A DNA stretch of 64,000 nt, from contig NZ_CP017755.1 of NCBI RefSeq assembly GCF_001854325.1, positions 1,302,001 through 1,366,000 on the forward strand. Direction: 5' to 3'. The position numbers and the translations under genes are program-made. The notes under the pieces were generated by a model, which did no database searches, was not told the DNA's origin, and was given only the letters and a program-made list of their open reading frames with translations. This document shows, in pieces, positions 46,124-54,595 of the stretch (its first letter is position 1; every line of letters begins with the position of its first letter). Source of the stretch: Cupriavidus malaysiensis. Its GTDB lineage: Bacteria > Pseudomonadota > Gammaproteobacteria > Burkholderiales > Burkholderiaceae.

Positions 46124-47124
46124 TGGCGAAGGCGGCAACGACCAAGGCCCGGCAAGTCAGCTGGGAAGAGTTGAGCGCAGGGCTGGCCGGGCAGGTTCCC
46201 TTCTCGCCGAAGGCGATCATCAGCACGGTGTTCGGCGACATGCTCTCGCCCGGGCGCGGGTCGGTCTGGCTGAGCAGCATCGTGCAGCTGGTGAGCGCGT
46301 TCGGACTGGAAGCGTCCCACGTGCGCACCGCCGCGCTCAGGCTGGTGTACGACGGCTGGCTCGATGCGGTACGCAGTGGCAAGTACAGCTACTACTCGCT
46401 CAGCAAGGAAACGTTCGAGAACACCCGGGACTACTTCGAACGCGTCTATGGTGAGCCCAGGTCCGCCTGGGACGGCAGCTGGCAGATCGTGCTGTTCGAA
46501 CCCGACAACCTTGACAAGCGTGTCGTGGCCGATCTCAAGCTGCGACTGCAATGGCTCGGCTTCGGGCCGTTCGCGCCCAATCTCTACGCGGCGCCGGGTA
46601 ACGACCCCGGCGCCTGCCAGCACCTGGTGCGCGAGCTGAAGATCGAGGGCAAGGTGCAGATACTGAGCGCGACGCCGGCAAGCCAGATGGCGCCGGCGCC
46701 CATGGAGGCCACCATCCGCAAGGCCTGGCGCCTGGACGCGGTGGAGGCCGGGTACCGGGACTTCATCGCGCTGTTCGGACCGGTGCAGGCGGCGCTGTCG
46801 GACGGGGCGATTCCCCCGGCAGCCGCTTTCCAGGTGCGCACCCTGCTGGTGCTGGCCTATCGCCGCATCGTCTTGCAGGATCCCAAGCTGCCGCTGCAGC
46901 TGCTGCCCTCCTCATGGGCCGGCACCGAAGCCCATGCGCTGTGCCGCGCGCTGTATTTCCAGCTCCTGCCGCCCTCCGAAGTGTTTCTCGCCGAGACGGT
47001 GCAGACCAGCGAAGGCGTTCTCGCCCCCGTCTCGGACGAGGTATTGCGGCGCTTCGGCGGCGCGCCGTCCGCGGCGCCGGTCTTGCAGGGCCGGCGCCGG
47101 GCCGCAAAGGCGCCTGCGGCGTAG
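46123..47124 (+). CDS. paaX: PaaX-family transcriptional repressor (left copy)
   Basis: A 333-residue PaaX-like regulator. AAGGAGG at 46109-46115 fits ATG 46123 (MAKAATTKARQVSWEELSAG); GTG 46120 is adjacent. The N-terminal winged helix is PKAIISTVFGDMLSPGRGSV followed by SAFGLEASHVRTAALRLVYD, where PaaX places its DNA-recognition helix. The central domain includes WDGSWQIVLFEPDNLDKRVV and FGFGPFAPNLYAAPG-like text, and a C-terminal PaaX domain follows (GYRDFIALFGPV, FQVRTLLVLAYRRIVLQDPK, LPLQLLPSSWAGTEAHALCR). PaaX represses phenylacetate genes and is released by phenylacetyl-CoA; by analogy this one should sense an acyl- or aryl-CoA. The protein is identical to the copy at 54596-55597. Confidence 0.93.
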   Translation: MAKAATTKARQVSWEELSAGLAGQVPFSPKAIISTVFGDMLSPGRGSVWLSSIVQLVSAFGLEASHVRTAALRLVYDGWLDAVRSGKYSYYSLSKETFENTRDYFERVYGEPRSAWDGSWQIVLFEPDNLDKRVVADLKLRLQWLGFGPFAPNLYAAPGNDPGACQHLVRELKIEGKVQILSATPASQMAPAPMEATIRKAWRLDAVEAGYRDFIALFGPVQAALSDGAIPPAAAFQVRTLLVLAYRRIVLQDPKLPLQLLPSSWAGTEAHALCRALYFQLLPPSEVFLAETVQTSEGVLAPVSDEVLRRFGGAPSAAPVLQGRRRAAKAPAA

Positions 47125-47141
47125 CTGGCACAGTGGCAACT

Positions 47142-48308
47142 TCAGGTATTCAGCGCAATAGTGAAACGCTGGAGTTCATCCGCCAGTGCCGCGCTTGCCA
47201 TCCACCCCGGAAAGTGTCCGCCAACCGGATGCTCGTTGCGATAGATCAGCCGGTGCGCCCGTTCGATCCAGCGGCTGGGCGGAGGCGGGAAGAAGCCGCC
47301 GCCGAAGCCGGAGTATCCGGTAGGGACCACGCAGCGCTCGCCGCCAGCCAGCGCTTGCGGCGCGTGGCGGTCGGCCCAGTAGATCCACGCGGCGGAGCCC
47401 AGGCTGCCGGTCAGCCAGTAGCTGGATGCAAGGGTCAGGATTGCCGACTGGAGACGCTCGGGATCCTGCTGCGCAGCGGGGCCGGACCACTGGTGCAGCT
47501 TTTCGGCGATCCATGCCAGCACGAATGCTGGCGAGTCGGCCAGCCCCACCGACAGCGTGGATGGCCGGCTGGCCTGCAGTTCGCGGTAACCGCCATCCAC
47601 GGCAAGCCGTTTCTGGGTGTGGCGAATCCAGGAGCGCTCGGCGTCGTCAAGCGGGTCTGACGCGTCGATATCCGGCTTCAACCCCATCATCGTCAAGTGC
47701 AGGCCTGCAACCCGTTCCGGTGCATCGACCGCCAGCCAGCTGGAGACCACGGCACCCCAGTCGCCGCCGTGCGCAATCACGGGACCGAGTTCAAGCCCTT
47801 CGTCGATCAGCAGCCGCCATAGGCGAGCGATGTCCCGGGCATGCATCGGCCTGGACGGCGCAGACGACCAGCCGAACCCGGGCAGCGAGGGGGCCACCAG
47901 CGTAGGGCTTCCCCTGCCGCCGCCGTGGCGCTCCCGCGCCCGCAACTGCTCGATGACCGGGACGTACTCGACCGGCAGGCTTGGCCAGCCATGCGTCATC
48001 AGGATGGGCCGGGCATCACCGCTGCCGCCGGCAACGAAGGCATGGACGTGCAAGGTGCCGAATCCTTCCGTCTCGACCTCGAAGAACACGGAAGGCACGG
48101 CGTTCAGCGCCTTCTCCAGCAGGGCGAAGCCGTCCCCGGCTTCCCACCGGGCAGACAGGGCGCGCAACCACTCCTGGTCCACGCCGAAGGACCACCCCGC
48201 GCCCGGGCTGGCCACCGGCCAGCTGGTGGTGCGCAAGCGCGCCCGCAACGCCTCCAGGCGCGCTGCCGGCACGGTGAGCGCAGAGGCATACCGTCTGATG
48301 ATTCTCAC
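47142..48308 (-). CDS. epoxide hydrolase (alpha/beta, EHN domain)
   Basis: A 388-residue epoxide hydrolase. The N-terminal EHN segment is LEALRARLRTTSWPVA. The HGWP oxyanion motif is at residues 106-109, the nucleophile Asp183 is in AHGGDWGAVVSSWLA, and the base His is in NEHPVGGHFPGW near residue 367. Tyrosines typical of epoxide activation occur in the cap (TGSLGSAAWIYWADR, VPTGYSGFGGGFFPPP). It opens an epoxide to a diol. It is the last gene of the minus-strand operon that starts at site B and contains a PaaA-like oxygenase, which in known cases makes an epoxide, so the two may act in sequence. It overlaps the reductase gene by four bases. Confidence 0.9.
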   Translation of the reverse strand: MRIIRRYASALTVPAARLEALRARLRTTSWPVASPGAGWSFGVDQEWLRALSARWEAGDGFALLEKALNAVPSVFFEVETEGFGTLHVHAFVAGGSGDARPILMTHGWPSLPVEYVPVIEQLRARERHGGGRGSPTLVAPSLPGFGWSSAPSRPMHARDIARLWRLLIDEGLELGPVIAHGGDWGAVVSSWLAVDAPERVAGLHLTMMGLKPDIDASDPLDDAERSWIRHTQKRLAVDGGYRELQASRPSTLSVGLADSPAFVLAWIAEKLHQWSGPAAQQDPERLQSAILTLASSYWLTGSLGSAAWIYWADRHAPQALAGGERCVVPTGYSGFGGGFFPPPPSRWIERAHRLIYRNEHPVGGHFPGWMASAALADELQRFTIALNT

Positions 48309-49327
48309 GACTCTCCTCCTGTCGCGCCATGCAGCCGCAGCAGTTGCTTGCCGGTGTTGCTGCCCTCGAACACGCGCGCGATCGCCTGCAGTGCATGCTC
48401 GATCCCGTCGACGATGTCGACACGCTGGCGTAGCGCTCCGGAACGATGCCAGTCCCAGAGCCGGTGCTCCGCCATGGCAAACTGAGACTCATAGTCGAAA
48501 TAGACGAAGCCGCGCATGGTGGCGCGCTGCCCGATCAGTGCAAGGTAGTTGGCGGGTCCGACCGGCTTGCGTGCGTTGTATTGCGAAATGCCGCCGCACA
48601 GCACGACGCGCCCGCCGGTATTGATCCGCTTCAGTGCCGCGTCGAGCACCGCGCCACCGACGTTGTCGAAGTAGATATCGATGCCCTGCCTGCACAGGGC
48701 CTTCAGCCGCTGGTCGACATCGCCGCCGGTGTAGTCAACCACCTCGTGCGCGCCATCGCCGAGCACCGCTTCGCGGCGCCGGGAACTCGCCACTCCAATC
48801 ACGTGGCATCCGGCCAGTCGCCCCAACTGCACGACGGCCGAGCCCACCGAGCCCGCCGCTGCCGACACCACAAGCGTATCCCCGGGGGCCGGGCGGCCGA
48901 CGTCGAACAAACCGAAGTAGGCGGTCATTCCCGCCAGACCGCAAGTGCCGAGCGCGACCTCATCCGGGATATCGTCCGGAATGCGGCGCACGCCGACACC
49001 TTCCATAAGCCCATCCGACAGCGCATGCTCGCGCAAGCCGAACAGGCCGGTAACCCGCGTGCCTTCCGGGAACTCCGCGTGGCGGGATGCGATGACGACG
49101 CCCGCCGAGATTGCCCGCATCGGCTGGCCGAGCGCCACCGGCGGGATGTAGGAGCGCAACGGGCTCATCCATCCCCGCATGGCAGGATCAATCGACACGG
49201 TGGTCACGCGAACAAGGAACTGCCCTCGGTCCGGCATGCCGATCTGGCTGTCGTGAAGCACGAGGTCTGTGGAGGAGACCGCTCCTTCCGGCCGACGCTC
49301 CAGGCGCCACTCTCTATTTCGCATCAT
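48305..49327 (-). CDS. zinc-free medium-chain NADP-dependent oxidoreductase
   Basis: A 340-residue MDR protein of the leukotriene-B4-dehydrogenase/CurA group. The cofactor motif is VVSAAAGSVGSAVVQLGRLA, with GTCGLAGMTAYFGLFDVGRP before it and IDIYFDNVGGAVLDAALKRI after it. The catalytic zinc cysteines of alcohol dehydrogenases are absent. Members reduce alpha,beta-unsaturated ketones or enoyl thioesters with NADPH. ATG 49327 is chosen; GTG 49333 and ATG 49324 are close alternatives. It overlaps the stop region of the upstream enoyl-CoA hydratase and, by four bases, the epoxide hydrolase start, showing tight coupling. A reduction of a ring- or chain-derived enoyl-CoA is plausible. Confidence 0.9.
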   Translation of the reverse strand: MMRNREWRLERRPEGAVSSTDLVLHDSQIGMPDRGQFLVRVTTVSIDPAMRGWMSPLRSYIPPVALGQPMRAISAGVVIASRHAEFPEGTRVTGLFGLREHALSDGLMEGVGVRRIPDDIPDEVALGTCGLAGMTAYFGLFDVGRPAPGDTLVVSAAAGSVGSAVVQLGRLAGCHVIGVASSRRREAVLGDGAHEVVDYTGGDVDQRLKALCRQGIDIYFDNVGGAVLDAALKRINTGGRVVLCGGISQYNARKPVGPANYLALIGQRATMRGFVYFDYESQFAMAEHRLWDWHRSGALRQRVDIVDGIEHALQAIARVFEGSNTGKQLLRLHGATGGES

Positions 49328-49329
49328 GT

Positions 49330-50100
49330 TCACCGATGAAGGAAGACAGGTTTGCGCCGGTCAGCGAAAGCGCGCATGGCTTCCTTCTGGTCATCCAGAG
49401 CAAAGGTCGCGTGCAGAAGGCGGCGCTCGAAGCGAAGGCCGCCGCTGAGGCCCGTATCGAAGGCCGCGTTGACGCTTTCCTTGATCATCTCGACAATGGG
49501 TAGCGAGTATCCGGCGATACGCGCCGCCATTTCCAGGGCTGTCCGGATATGGTCCCCGGCTGGAACCAGGATCGAGACGATGCCGATGCGCTCCGCCTCA
49601 TCCGCGCCAAGCAGCCGCCCCGTCAGGCAGAGCTCCATCGCTTTTGCCTTGCCAATGGAGCGGGCCAGGCGCTGAGTGCCACCGCCGCCGGGAATGGTGC
49701 CGACCGAGACCTCCGGCTGCCCGAAGCGCGCGCTAGCGTCGGCCACCACGATATCGCTCATCAGCGCGAACTCGCAGCCGCCACCAATGGCGTAGCCGGC
49801 AACCGCCGCGATGACGGGCTTGCGGCAATACGACAGCACTTCCCAATCACGGCTGACGAAATTCCGCACATAGGCTTCGGCGAATGTCTTCTCGGTCATC
49901 TCCTTGATATCGGCGCCCACGCTGAAGCAGGATTCGCCGCCGGTCACGACGATCGCACCGATTTCCGGGTCTTCGTCGAGGGCACACACAATGCGGCTAA
50001 GCTCGAGAACCAGTGCTTCGTTCAGCGCGTTCTTTGCTTCGGGCCGGTTCAACGTGACCAGCCCGACGCGCCCGATGCGCTCAGACAATACCAATGACAT
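49330..50100 (-). CDS. enoyl-CoA hydratase
   Basis: A 256-residue crotonase. The segments GGESCFSVGADIKEMTEKTF and AAVAGYAIGGGCEFALMSDI form the oxyanion hole. FGQPEVSVGTIPGGGGTQRL carries the glutamate expected of a true hydratase. ATG 50100 follows AAAGGAG. It lies 26 bases downstream of the PaaA-like gene and upstream of the reductase and epoxide hydrolase. It probably hydrates an unsaturated CoA thioester made in this pathway (PaaF-like role by analogy). Confidence 0.93.
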   Translation of the reverse strand: MSLVLSERIGRVGLVTLNRPEAKNALNEALVLELSRIVCALDEDPEIGAIVVTGGESCFSVGADIKEMTEKTFAEAYVRNFVSRDWEVLSYCRKPVIAAVAGYAIGGGCEFALMSDIVVADASARFGQPEVSVGTIPGGGGTQRLARSIGKAKAMELCLTGRLLGADEAERIGIVSILVPAGDHIRTALEMAARIAGYSLPIVEMIKESVNAAFDTGLSGGLRFERRLLHATFALDDQKEAMRAFADRRKPVFLHR

Positions 50101-50126
50101 CTTTGCTCCTTTCGGGTTCTCTCGTC

Positions 50127-50945
50127 TTACTCAGCGGCAAGCCGTGAATCGAGTTCCTGATCGTCCATCGCATAGCCCATGCGCTGGTCATAGTCCGGCT
50201 GAACGTCGTCGACCCACTCGAGGCCGGCCTCCTGAATGCGCTTTCTGACGAGTTCAAGGTACTGTGCCTGGCACGCTTCCGGCCGCAGGATCTTCAGACC
50301 CATGTCGTAGTAGCGCTCGAAATTGGCAGACTGCGTTTCCCCTGCCAGGGAAGGACGGCCGTACATGCCCATCCCCATCGCCAGAAACTTTGGCACGCGC
50401 CGTTGCAGCCGCTCCCACGCTTGCGAGCCGCCGAATTCGATCGCACGTTTGACGGCCCACAGGCCGAAGCCCATGTGCCCCACCTCCTCGCGCGCGATCC
50501 GTTCCGAGGCGCGGGCCCAGGGGAGGTAAGAGCATTTCGTGTACTGCCCCAGGAAGATCACCGCGCCAGGGGTTGCGACGCACGACATCATCGCCACGTC
50601 CTCCCAGCACTGGAACTGGTCGCGCCAGTAGGACCGGCGAAACCCGTTGATCACGTTGACCCGCGCCGGGTCGGGGTTCTCAGGATGGTCGCGCAGTTCC
50701 GCAAGCCTGGGCTTTACGTCGATGCCAAGGTCCTCCAGCACGGTCCACAGATAGAAAGCATGGCCGTATTCCTCCATCGTCTTCTTGGCGAGCCGATAGG
50801 CCTCCTCCGGCCGCGGCGCGAAGCAGAGGTTCTCGCCGACCCGCTGGGCGCCGGCATACTCGGAATCCGCCTGGAAGCTGAGCAAATGGATCAAGGCTTT
50901 CCGATAGTCCGCAGGAAGGGTATCTCCCTTGTCGTAGTACTTCAT
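50127..50945 (-). CDS. PaaA-like di-iron CoA-thioester oxygenase (PF05138 family)
   Basis: A 272-residue helical protein of the phenylacetic-acid-catabolism/PaaA family. The di-iron ligand pattern is visible: Glu29 in SEYAGAQ, Glu59-x2-His62 in MEEYGHAFYLW, an acidic pair near 115 in FQCWEDVAMM, and Glu154-x2-His157 in AREEVGHMGFG. In PaaABCE this subunit inserts one oxygen into an aryl-CoA ring as an epoxide. Here there is no PaaB, PaaC or PaaD gene, and the only reductase candidate is 8 kb away at 59240, so the enzyme is either a stand-alone member or uses remote partners. AGGAGA precedes the ATG. It heads the surviving part of the site-B minus-strand operon. Confidence 0.88.
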   Translation of the reverse strand: MKYYDKGDTLPADYRKALIHLLSFQADSEYAGAQRVGENLCFAPRPEEAYRLAKKTMEEYGHAFYLWTVLEDLGIDVKPRLAELRDHPENPDPARVNVINGFRRSYWRDQFQCWEDVAMMSCVATPGAVIFLGQYTKCSYLPWARASERIAREEVGHMGFGLWAVKRAIEFGGSQAWERLQRRVPKFLAMGMGMYGRPSLAGETQSANFERYYDMGLKILRPEACQAQYLELVRKRIQEAGLEWVDDVQPDYDQRMGYAMDDQELDSRLAAE

Positions 50946-51117
50946 GTTGTTCTCCTGTTGAAAAAAAAGAAGGGGCAGATCGCAGGTCTACGGCGCGTTG
51001 TCTGCCGGTTTGGCAGACTGGGTTCGGCTTGGAGTCAAAGCGGATCGGCGCCAGGCTCGGACGCTCTGGCGTCATGCGGAAGATCGCTGGATCCCGGCGC
51101 GCATGCCACTTGCCGCG

Positions 51118-51438
51118 TCACGGTTGGTCCACCACCGGTATCCGGCAACCACCATGCACCTGCTGAAGAATCAGTTGGCGGGTACCGGTGTGCCTGCCTT
51201 GACCGAAGCCGGGGCGCGGACCGCCGGACGGATCGCGCCCCCTCGCATCGACCTCGACCAAGCCCAGACGCACGGCATTCGCGCTGGTGCTTCTCCAGGA
51301 AGCACCGATGCCGCTGAGAGCACCGTAGCCGCCCAGCGCAATCTCTTTGTCCGATACACCTCTTACCTGCGTCCTCCCAACGCATGGCAGCAATGCGCGG
51401 AACGCAGGCCACCGTGCGACCAGGCCTCGTGGTTTCAT
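51118..51438 (-). pseudogene. truncated LivK-like ABC substrate-binding protein
   Basis: ATG 51438 follows GGAGGAG and opens MKPRGLVARWPAFRALLPCV, a decayed signal peptide. It then reads VSDKEIALGGYGALSGIGAS and NAVRLGLVEVDARG, which follow the N-terminus of branched-chain-amino-acid-type binding proteins (usually GVTDKEI...G...ALSG and a following AVEEVNAAGG). A short further piece, HGGCRIPVVDQP, precedes a stop after 106 codons, against a family length near 370-400. The rest is missing before the PaaA-like gene. It is a deletion relic and lies in the leader of the site-B minus-strand operon. Confidence 0.65.
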
Positions 51439-51468
51439 CTGGCTCCTCCAGTCGATGCGCTCGACTTG

Positions 51469-51509
51469 GTAATACAAATTTAAGATGTAAGTTAGATGAT
51501 TTTGTATTA
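51469..51509. promoter_or_regulatory. 41-bp inverted-repeat operator, site B (bidirectional)
   Basis: Read on the minus strand, TAATAC begins at 51509 and GTATTA ends at 51470, with the same 41-base layout as the other three sites. The block from 51543 to about 51360 aligns gap-free with 36583-36765. The site separates the minus-strand PaaA-like operon from the plus-strand acyl-CoA dehydrogenase and nitronate-monooxygenase-type genes, so one operator may govern both. Confidence 0.75.
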
Positions 51510-51643
51510 CATTGCAAGAGCTCAGTGAGCGACGAAATCTCACTTCCGGCGGGCATCCGCATCCTCGCAGGCACCCGTTCCTGCATTGCGGGCTGGACAG
51601 CGCCGAGGGGTACCCGCCGAGTCAACCCAGAAAGGGAAGAAGA

Positions 51644-53485
51644 ATGAAGAACGGAATGACACCCTATGTAGCCCCGCTTGAAGCGCTCGCCTTTGCCGTT
51701 GCCACCGCGACGAATGGCAACCCGCGATTGGCAGTAAAGGAAGACCTGGATTGGGAGACGTTCCAGGGCATCCTTGCCGCAAACGCCCGCCTGACCGAAG
51801 ACATCCTGCTGCCGTTGAGCCGCCATTCGGACACCACGCATCCCGTACTGCACGCCGACGGGAAGGTCACCACCTCCGAAGCCGCGCGCAGCGCGTACAA
51901 GCAATTCATCGACGGTGGCTGGCCGGGCGCCCCGCTTCCCGTTGAGCTTGGCGGCTTGGGACTTACGCGCCTGGCGTGGGCGCCTCTTGCCGAAATGTGG
52001 AATGCAGCCAATCCCGCTTTCGCGCTGTGCCCGGTGGGCAACGTCGGCGCGGTCGACGCACTGCTTGCCTCGGCGTCGGCCACGATCATCGAACGGTATG
52101 CGTCGAAGATGGTGACGGGAACCTGGCCGGGCACCATGAACATCACGGAGCCGCAAGCGGGCTCGGATCTATCGCTGATCCGCGCGAGGGCCATCCCGGA
52201 CCCCAGCCGTGGTCCCGGGCATTACAGGATTTCCGGGCAGAAGATCTTCATCACATTTGGCGAGCATGATCTCGCCGAGAACATCGTCCACCTTGTACTT
52301 GCCCGTTTGCCGGATGCGCCCGCCGGTGTGAAAGGCCTATCCTTGTTCCTCGTGCCGAAGTTCCTGGTCGGCGGCAGCGGGGCGATCGGCGAGCGAAACG
52401 ATGTCAGATGCGTAGCGCTGGAGAACAAACTCGGCATTCACGGCAGCCCTACGGCGGTGATGGTCTACGGCGAGATGGGCGGGGCCCAGGGCTTCTTGAT
52501 CGGCGAAGAGAATCAGGGCCTCAATGCGATGTTCGTGATGATGAATCTGGCGCGCTTCAGTCTCGGCCTGCAGGGCACGGGCATAGCCGAACGTGCCAGC
52601 CAGGCGGCCTTCTCCTACGCCGCCACCCGCATCCAGGGGCGCCATAAGGCATCCGGCGGGAAAGCAGTCGCGATCATCCATCATCCGGGAGTCAGGCGCG
52701 CGCTGCTGAATCTACAGGCCAATACTCATGCCGCACGCAATCTGACCTACTACAGCGCTTCGCTGATCGATGCGCTCGGCTCCCCCGCGTCAACCGCTGA
52801 ACAGCAGGAGGCACAGCGCTTGCTCGGTTTCCTGACCCCCATCGTAAAGGGCTGGATTTCGGAAATGGCGGTCGACTCCACCAATGCCGCGCTGCAGATC
52901 TTCGGCGGGGCCGGGTATATCGAGGACACCGGCGTAGCACAGCTGGTACGCGATGCACGGATCACCACCATCTACGAGGGAACCACCACCATACAAGCGA
53001 ACGATCTGGTGCATCGCAAGGTAATAGGAGATGGGGGAGCGGCATTCGCACTGATGGCCAGAAAGGTAATGGATACCGCCTCACGCCTGCAAGCTTCGCC
53101 AGCGCCGCGCCTGTGCCGTGCCGGCGCCCAGCTTGCCGCGGCGCTGTCGCAGGTCACCGCAGCCACGGACTGGATCGTCAGGCAGGGCGAAGACCGGAAC
53201 GAGAGCGCGCTCGCGGTGGCCGAAGCCTATCTCGAGGCCTGCGGCAGGCTCTTCGGTGGTTGGCGCTTGCTTCATGCCGCGTTACTCGCCCAAAGCGGCA
53301 CGGCTGCGTTCCGGTGCCCGCCCTCGCTGGCCGACGAACTGGAAGCCTGTTCGTCCTACTTTGCCGACTGGCAGCTGAGTCAGGTCGAAGGCCTGAGCTC
53401 GGCTGTCATGCGGGCCGGTGCCAGCGTGACCGATGCAGACTCCCTGTTCGAGGAAGCCGTCCGCAGACTCGGCCCTGCCGCATGA
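51644..53485 (+). CDS. acyl-CoA dehydrogenase with C-terminal extension
   Basis: A 613-residue dehydrogenase from ATG 51644 (MKNGMTPYVAPLEALAFAVA) behind GGGAAGA. It shows the long form of the family: FAD-binding MNITEPQAGSDLSLIRARAI near 165-184, GQKIFITFGEHDLAENIVHL, and the catalytic glutamate Glu445 in RITTIYEGTTTIQANDLVHR. A C-terminal domain of about 130 residues follows, as in FadE5/AidB-like proteins. Substrates of this class include long-chain, branched and aromatic acyl-CoAs. It is the first plus-strand gene after site B and is followed by the nitronate-monooxygenase-type gene. It introduces the double bond for the hydratases in the island. Confidence 0.93.
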   Translation: MKNGMTPYVAPLEALAFAVATATNGNPRLAVKEDLDWETFQGILAANARLTEDILLPLSRHSDTTHPVLHADGKVTTSEAARSAYKQFIDGGWPGAPLPVELGGLGLTRLAWAPLAEMWNAANPAFALCPVGNVGAVDALLASASATIIERYASKMVTGTWPGTMNITEPQAGSDLSLIRARAIPDPSRGPGHYRISGQKIFITFGEHDLAENIVHLVLARLPDAPAGVKGLSLFLVPKFLVGGSGAIGERNDVRCVALENKLGIHGSPTAVMVYGEMGGAQGFLIGEENQGLNAMFVMMNLARFSLGLQGTGIAERASQAAFSYAATRIQGRHKASGGKAVAIIHHPGVRRALLNLQANTHAARNLTYYSASLIDALGSPASTAEQQEAQRLLGFLTPIVKGWISEMAVDSTNAALQIFGGAGYIEDTGVAQLVRDARITTIYEGTTTIQANDLVHRKVIGDGGAAFALMARKVMDTASRLQASPAPRLCRAGAQLAAALSQVTAATDWIVRQGEDRNESALAVAEAYLEACGRLFGGWRLLHAALLAQSGTAAFRCPPSLADELEACSSYFADWQLSQVEGLSSAVMRAGASVTDADSLFEEAVRRLGPAA

Positions 53486-53552
53486 AGCCGACCGCAGCAG
53501 ACCTCCAGCCTTGAAACCGTTGATATCGATCATCCCCAAGGAAACAGAGCCC

Positions 53553-54521
53553 ATGGCCCTTCCCTCAATCCTGCAGAATCTGGCGTTGCCCGTGATGGCC
53601 TCTCCCATGTTCATCGTCAGCTATCCGGAACTGGTTCTCGCACAATGCAAGGCGGGCATCGTCGGCGCCTTTCCGACGCTCAACGCACGCCACCCGGAGT
53701 TGCTCGACGAATGGTTGACCCGCATCGCCGAGGAACTGAGCGCCTTCAGAGCGGCTAACCCTGGCCAGCCCGTCGGGCCGCTCGCGGTCAATCAGATCGT
53801 GCACCAGTCGAATACCAGGCTGGAACGTGACGTGCGCGTCTGCATCGATCACAAAGTGCCGATCTTCATCACCAGCTTGCAGGCACCGGTAAAGGAGATC
53901 CTCGACGCGGTGCATGGCTACGGGGGCATCGTCCTGCACGATGTCATCAGCGTACGCCATGCGCGGAAGGCGCTGGAAGCCGGAGTGGATGGTCTCATCG
54001 TGGTGGCTGCCGGCGCAGGCGGCCACGCGGGGACCCTGTCCCCCTTCGCACTGGTCGGCGAAGTCCGGAAATTCTTCGACGGCCCGCTGGTGCTGTCGGG
54101 CGCGATTGCCAACGGTGAAGCCATCCTCGCCGCGCGCGCCATGGGCGCCGATCTCGCGTACATCGGCACGCGTTTCATTGCCTCGCAGGAAAGCAATGCC
54201 GCCGAGGGCTACAAGCAGGCCATCGTGGGGGCCAATGCTGCCGATATCGTCTATACCAACCTGTTTTCCGGTGTCCACGGCAACTATATGCGGCAGAGCA
54301 TTCTGAACGCCGGGCTGGATCCGGACAACCTGCCGCTATCCGACAAGAGCAAGATGGATCTCTCGGGCGGCGCGAGCAAGATCAAGGCGTGGAAGGATAT
54401 CTGGGGGGCCGGACAGGGCGTCGGGTTGATGGATGAGATTCGGCCGACAGCGCGGATCGTTGCGCAACTGCAGGCCGAGTATCAGGCCGCGCGTCACCGG
54501 CTGCTGGCGCAAGACGCTTGA
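53553..54521 (+). CDS. nitronate monooxygenase / 2-nitropropane dioxygenase-like flavoprotein
   Basis: A 322-residue FMN TIM-barrel protein. ATG 53553 (MALPSILQNLALPVMASPMF) follows AAGGAAAC. The FMN site is seen in DGLIVVAAGAGGHAG followed by VRKFFDGPLVLSGAIANGEA and MGADLAYIGTRFIASQESNA. The family includes nitronate monooxygenases, but many members in catabolic clusters act as enoyl reductases or on unknown CoA esters. The pairing with an acyl-CoA dehydrogenase here and the lack of nitro-compound genes argue against calling it a nitroalkane enzyme outright. It ends 74 bases before the right arm of the inverted repeat. Confidence 0.88.
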   Translation: MALPSILQNLALPVMASPMFIVSYPELVLAQCKAGIVGAFPTLNARHPELLDEWLTRIAEELSAFRAANPGQPVGPLAVNQIVHQSNTRLERDVRVCIDHKVPIFITSLQAPVKEILDAVHGYGGIVLHDVISVRHARKALEAGVDGLIVVAAGAGGHAGTLSPFALVGEVRKFFDGPLVLSGAIANGEAILAARAMGADLAYIGTRFIASQESNAAEGYKQAIVGANAADIVYTNLFSGVHGNYMRQSILNAGLDPDNLPLSDKSKMDLSGGASKIKAWKDIWGAGQGVGLMDEIRPTARIVAQLQAEYQAARHRLLAQDA

Positions 54522-54595
54522 CGAACCTTCCGGACTTTAGCGGATCGGCGCCAGTGCGGCCCGCGCATGGACCGCACTGGCGACGCCATATTGCG

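Larger units (their letters stand above)
45588..47124. repeat. left arm of 1,537-bp inverted repeat (PaaX cassette)
   Basis: This block is repeated in reverse orientation at 54596-56132. Both arms are 1,537 bases long with no insertion or deletion. By eye they differ at about eight positions: one before the -10 box, two in the operator spacer, three at the start of the 153-aa gene (one changes Gly5 to Asp), one silent change later in it and one silent change in the PaaX gene. Homology ends exactly at the PaaX stop codon on one side and just upstream of the promoter on the other. Confidence 0.95.

Noticed and set aside
53553..54521. Dedicated nitroalkane detoxification gene
   Set aside because: Family resemblance alone does not prove it. 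The operon context is CoA-ester breakdown, so I kept a broad family call.
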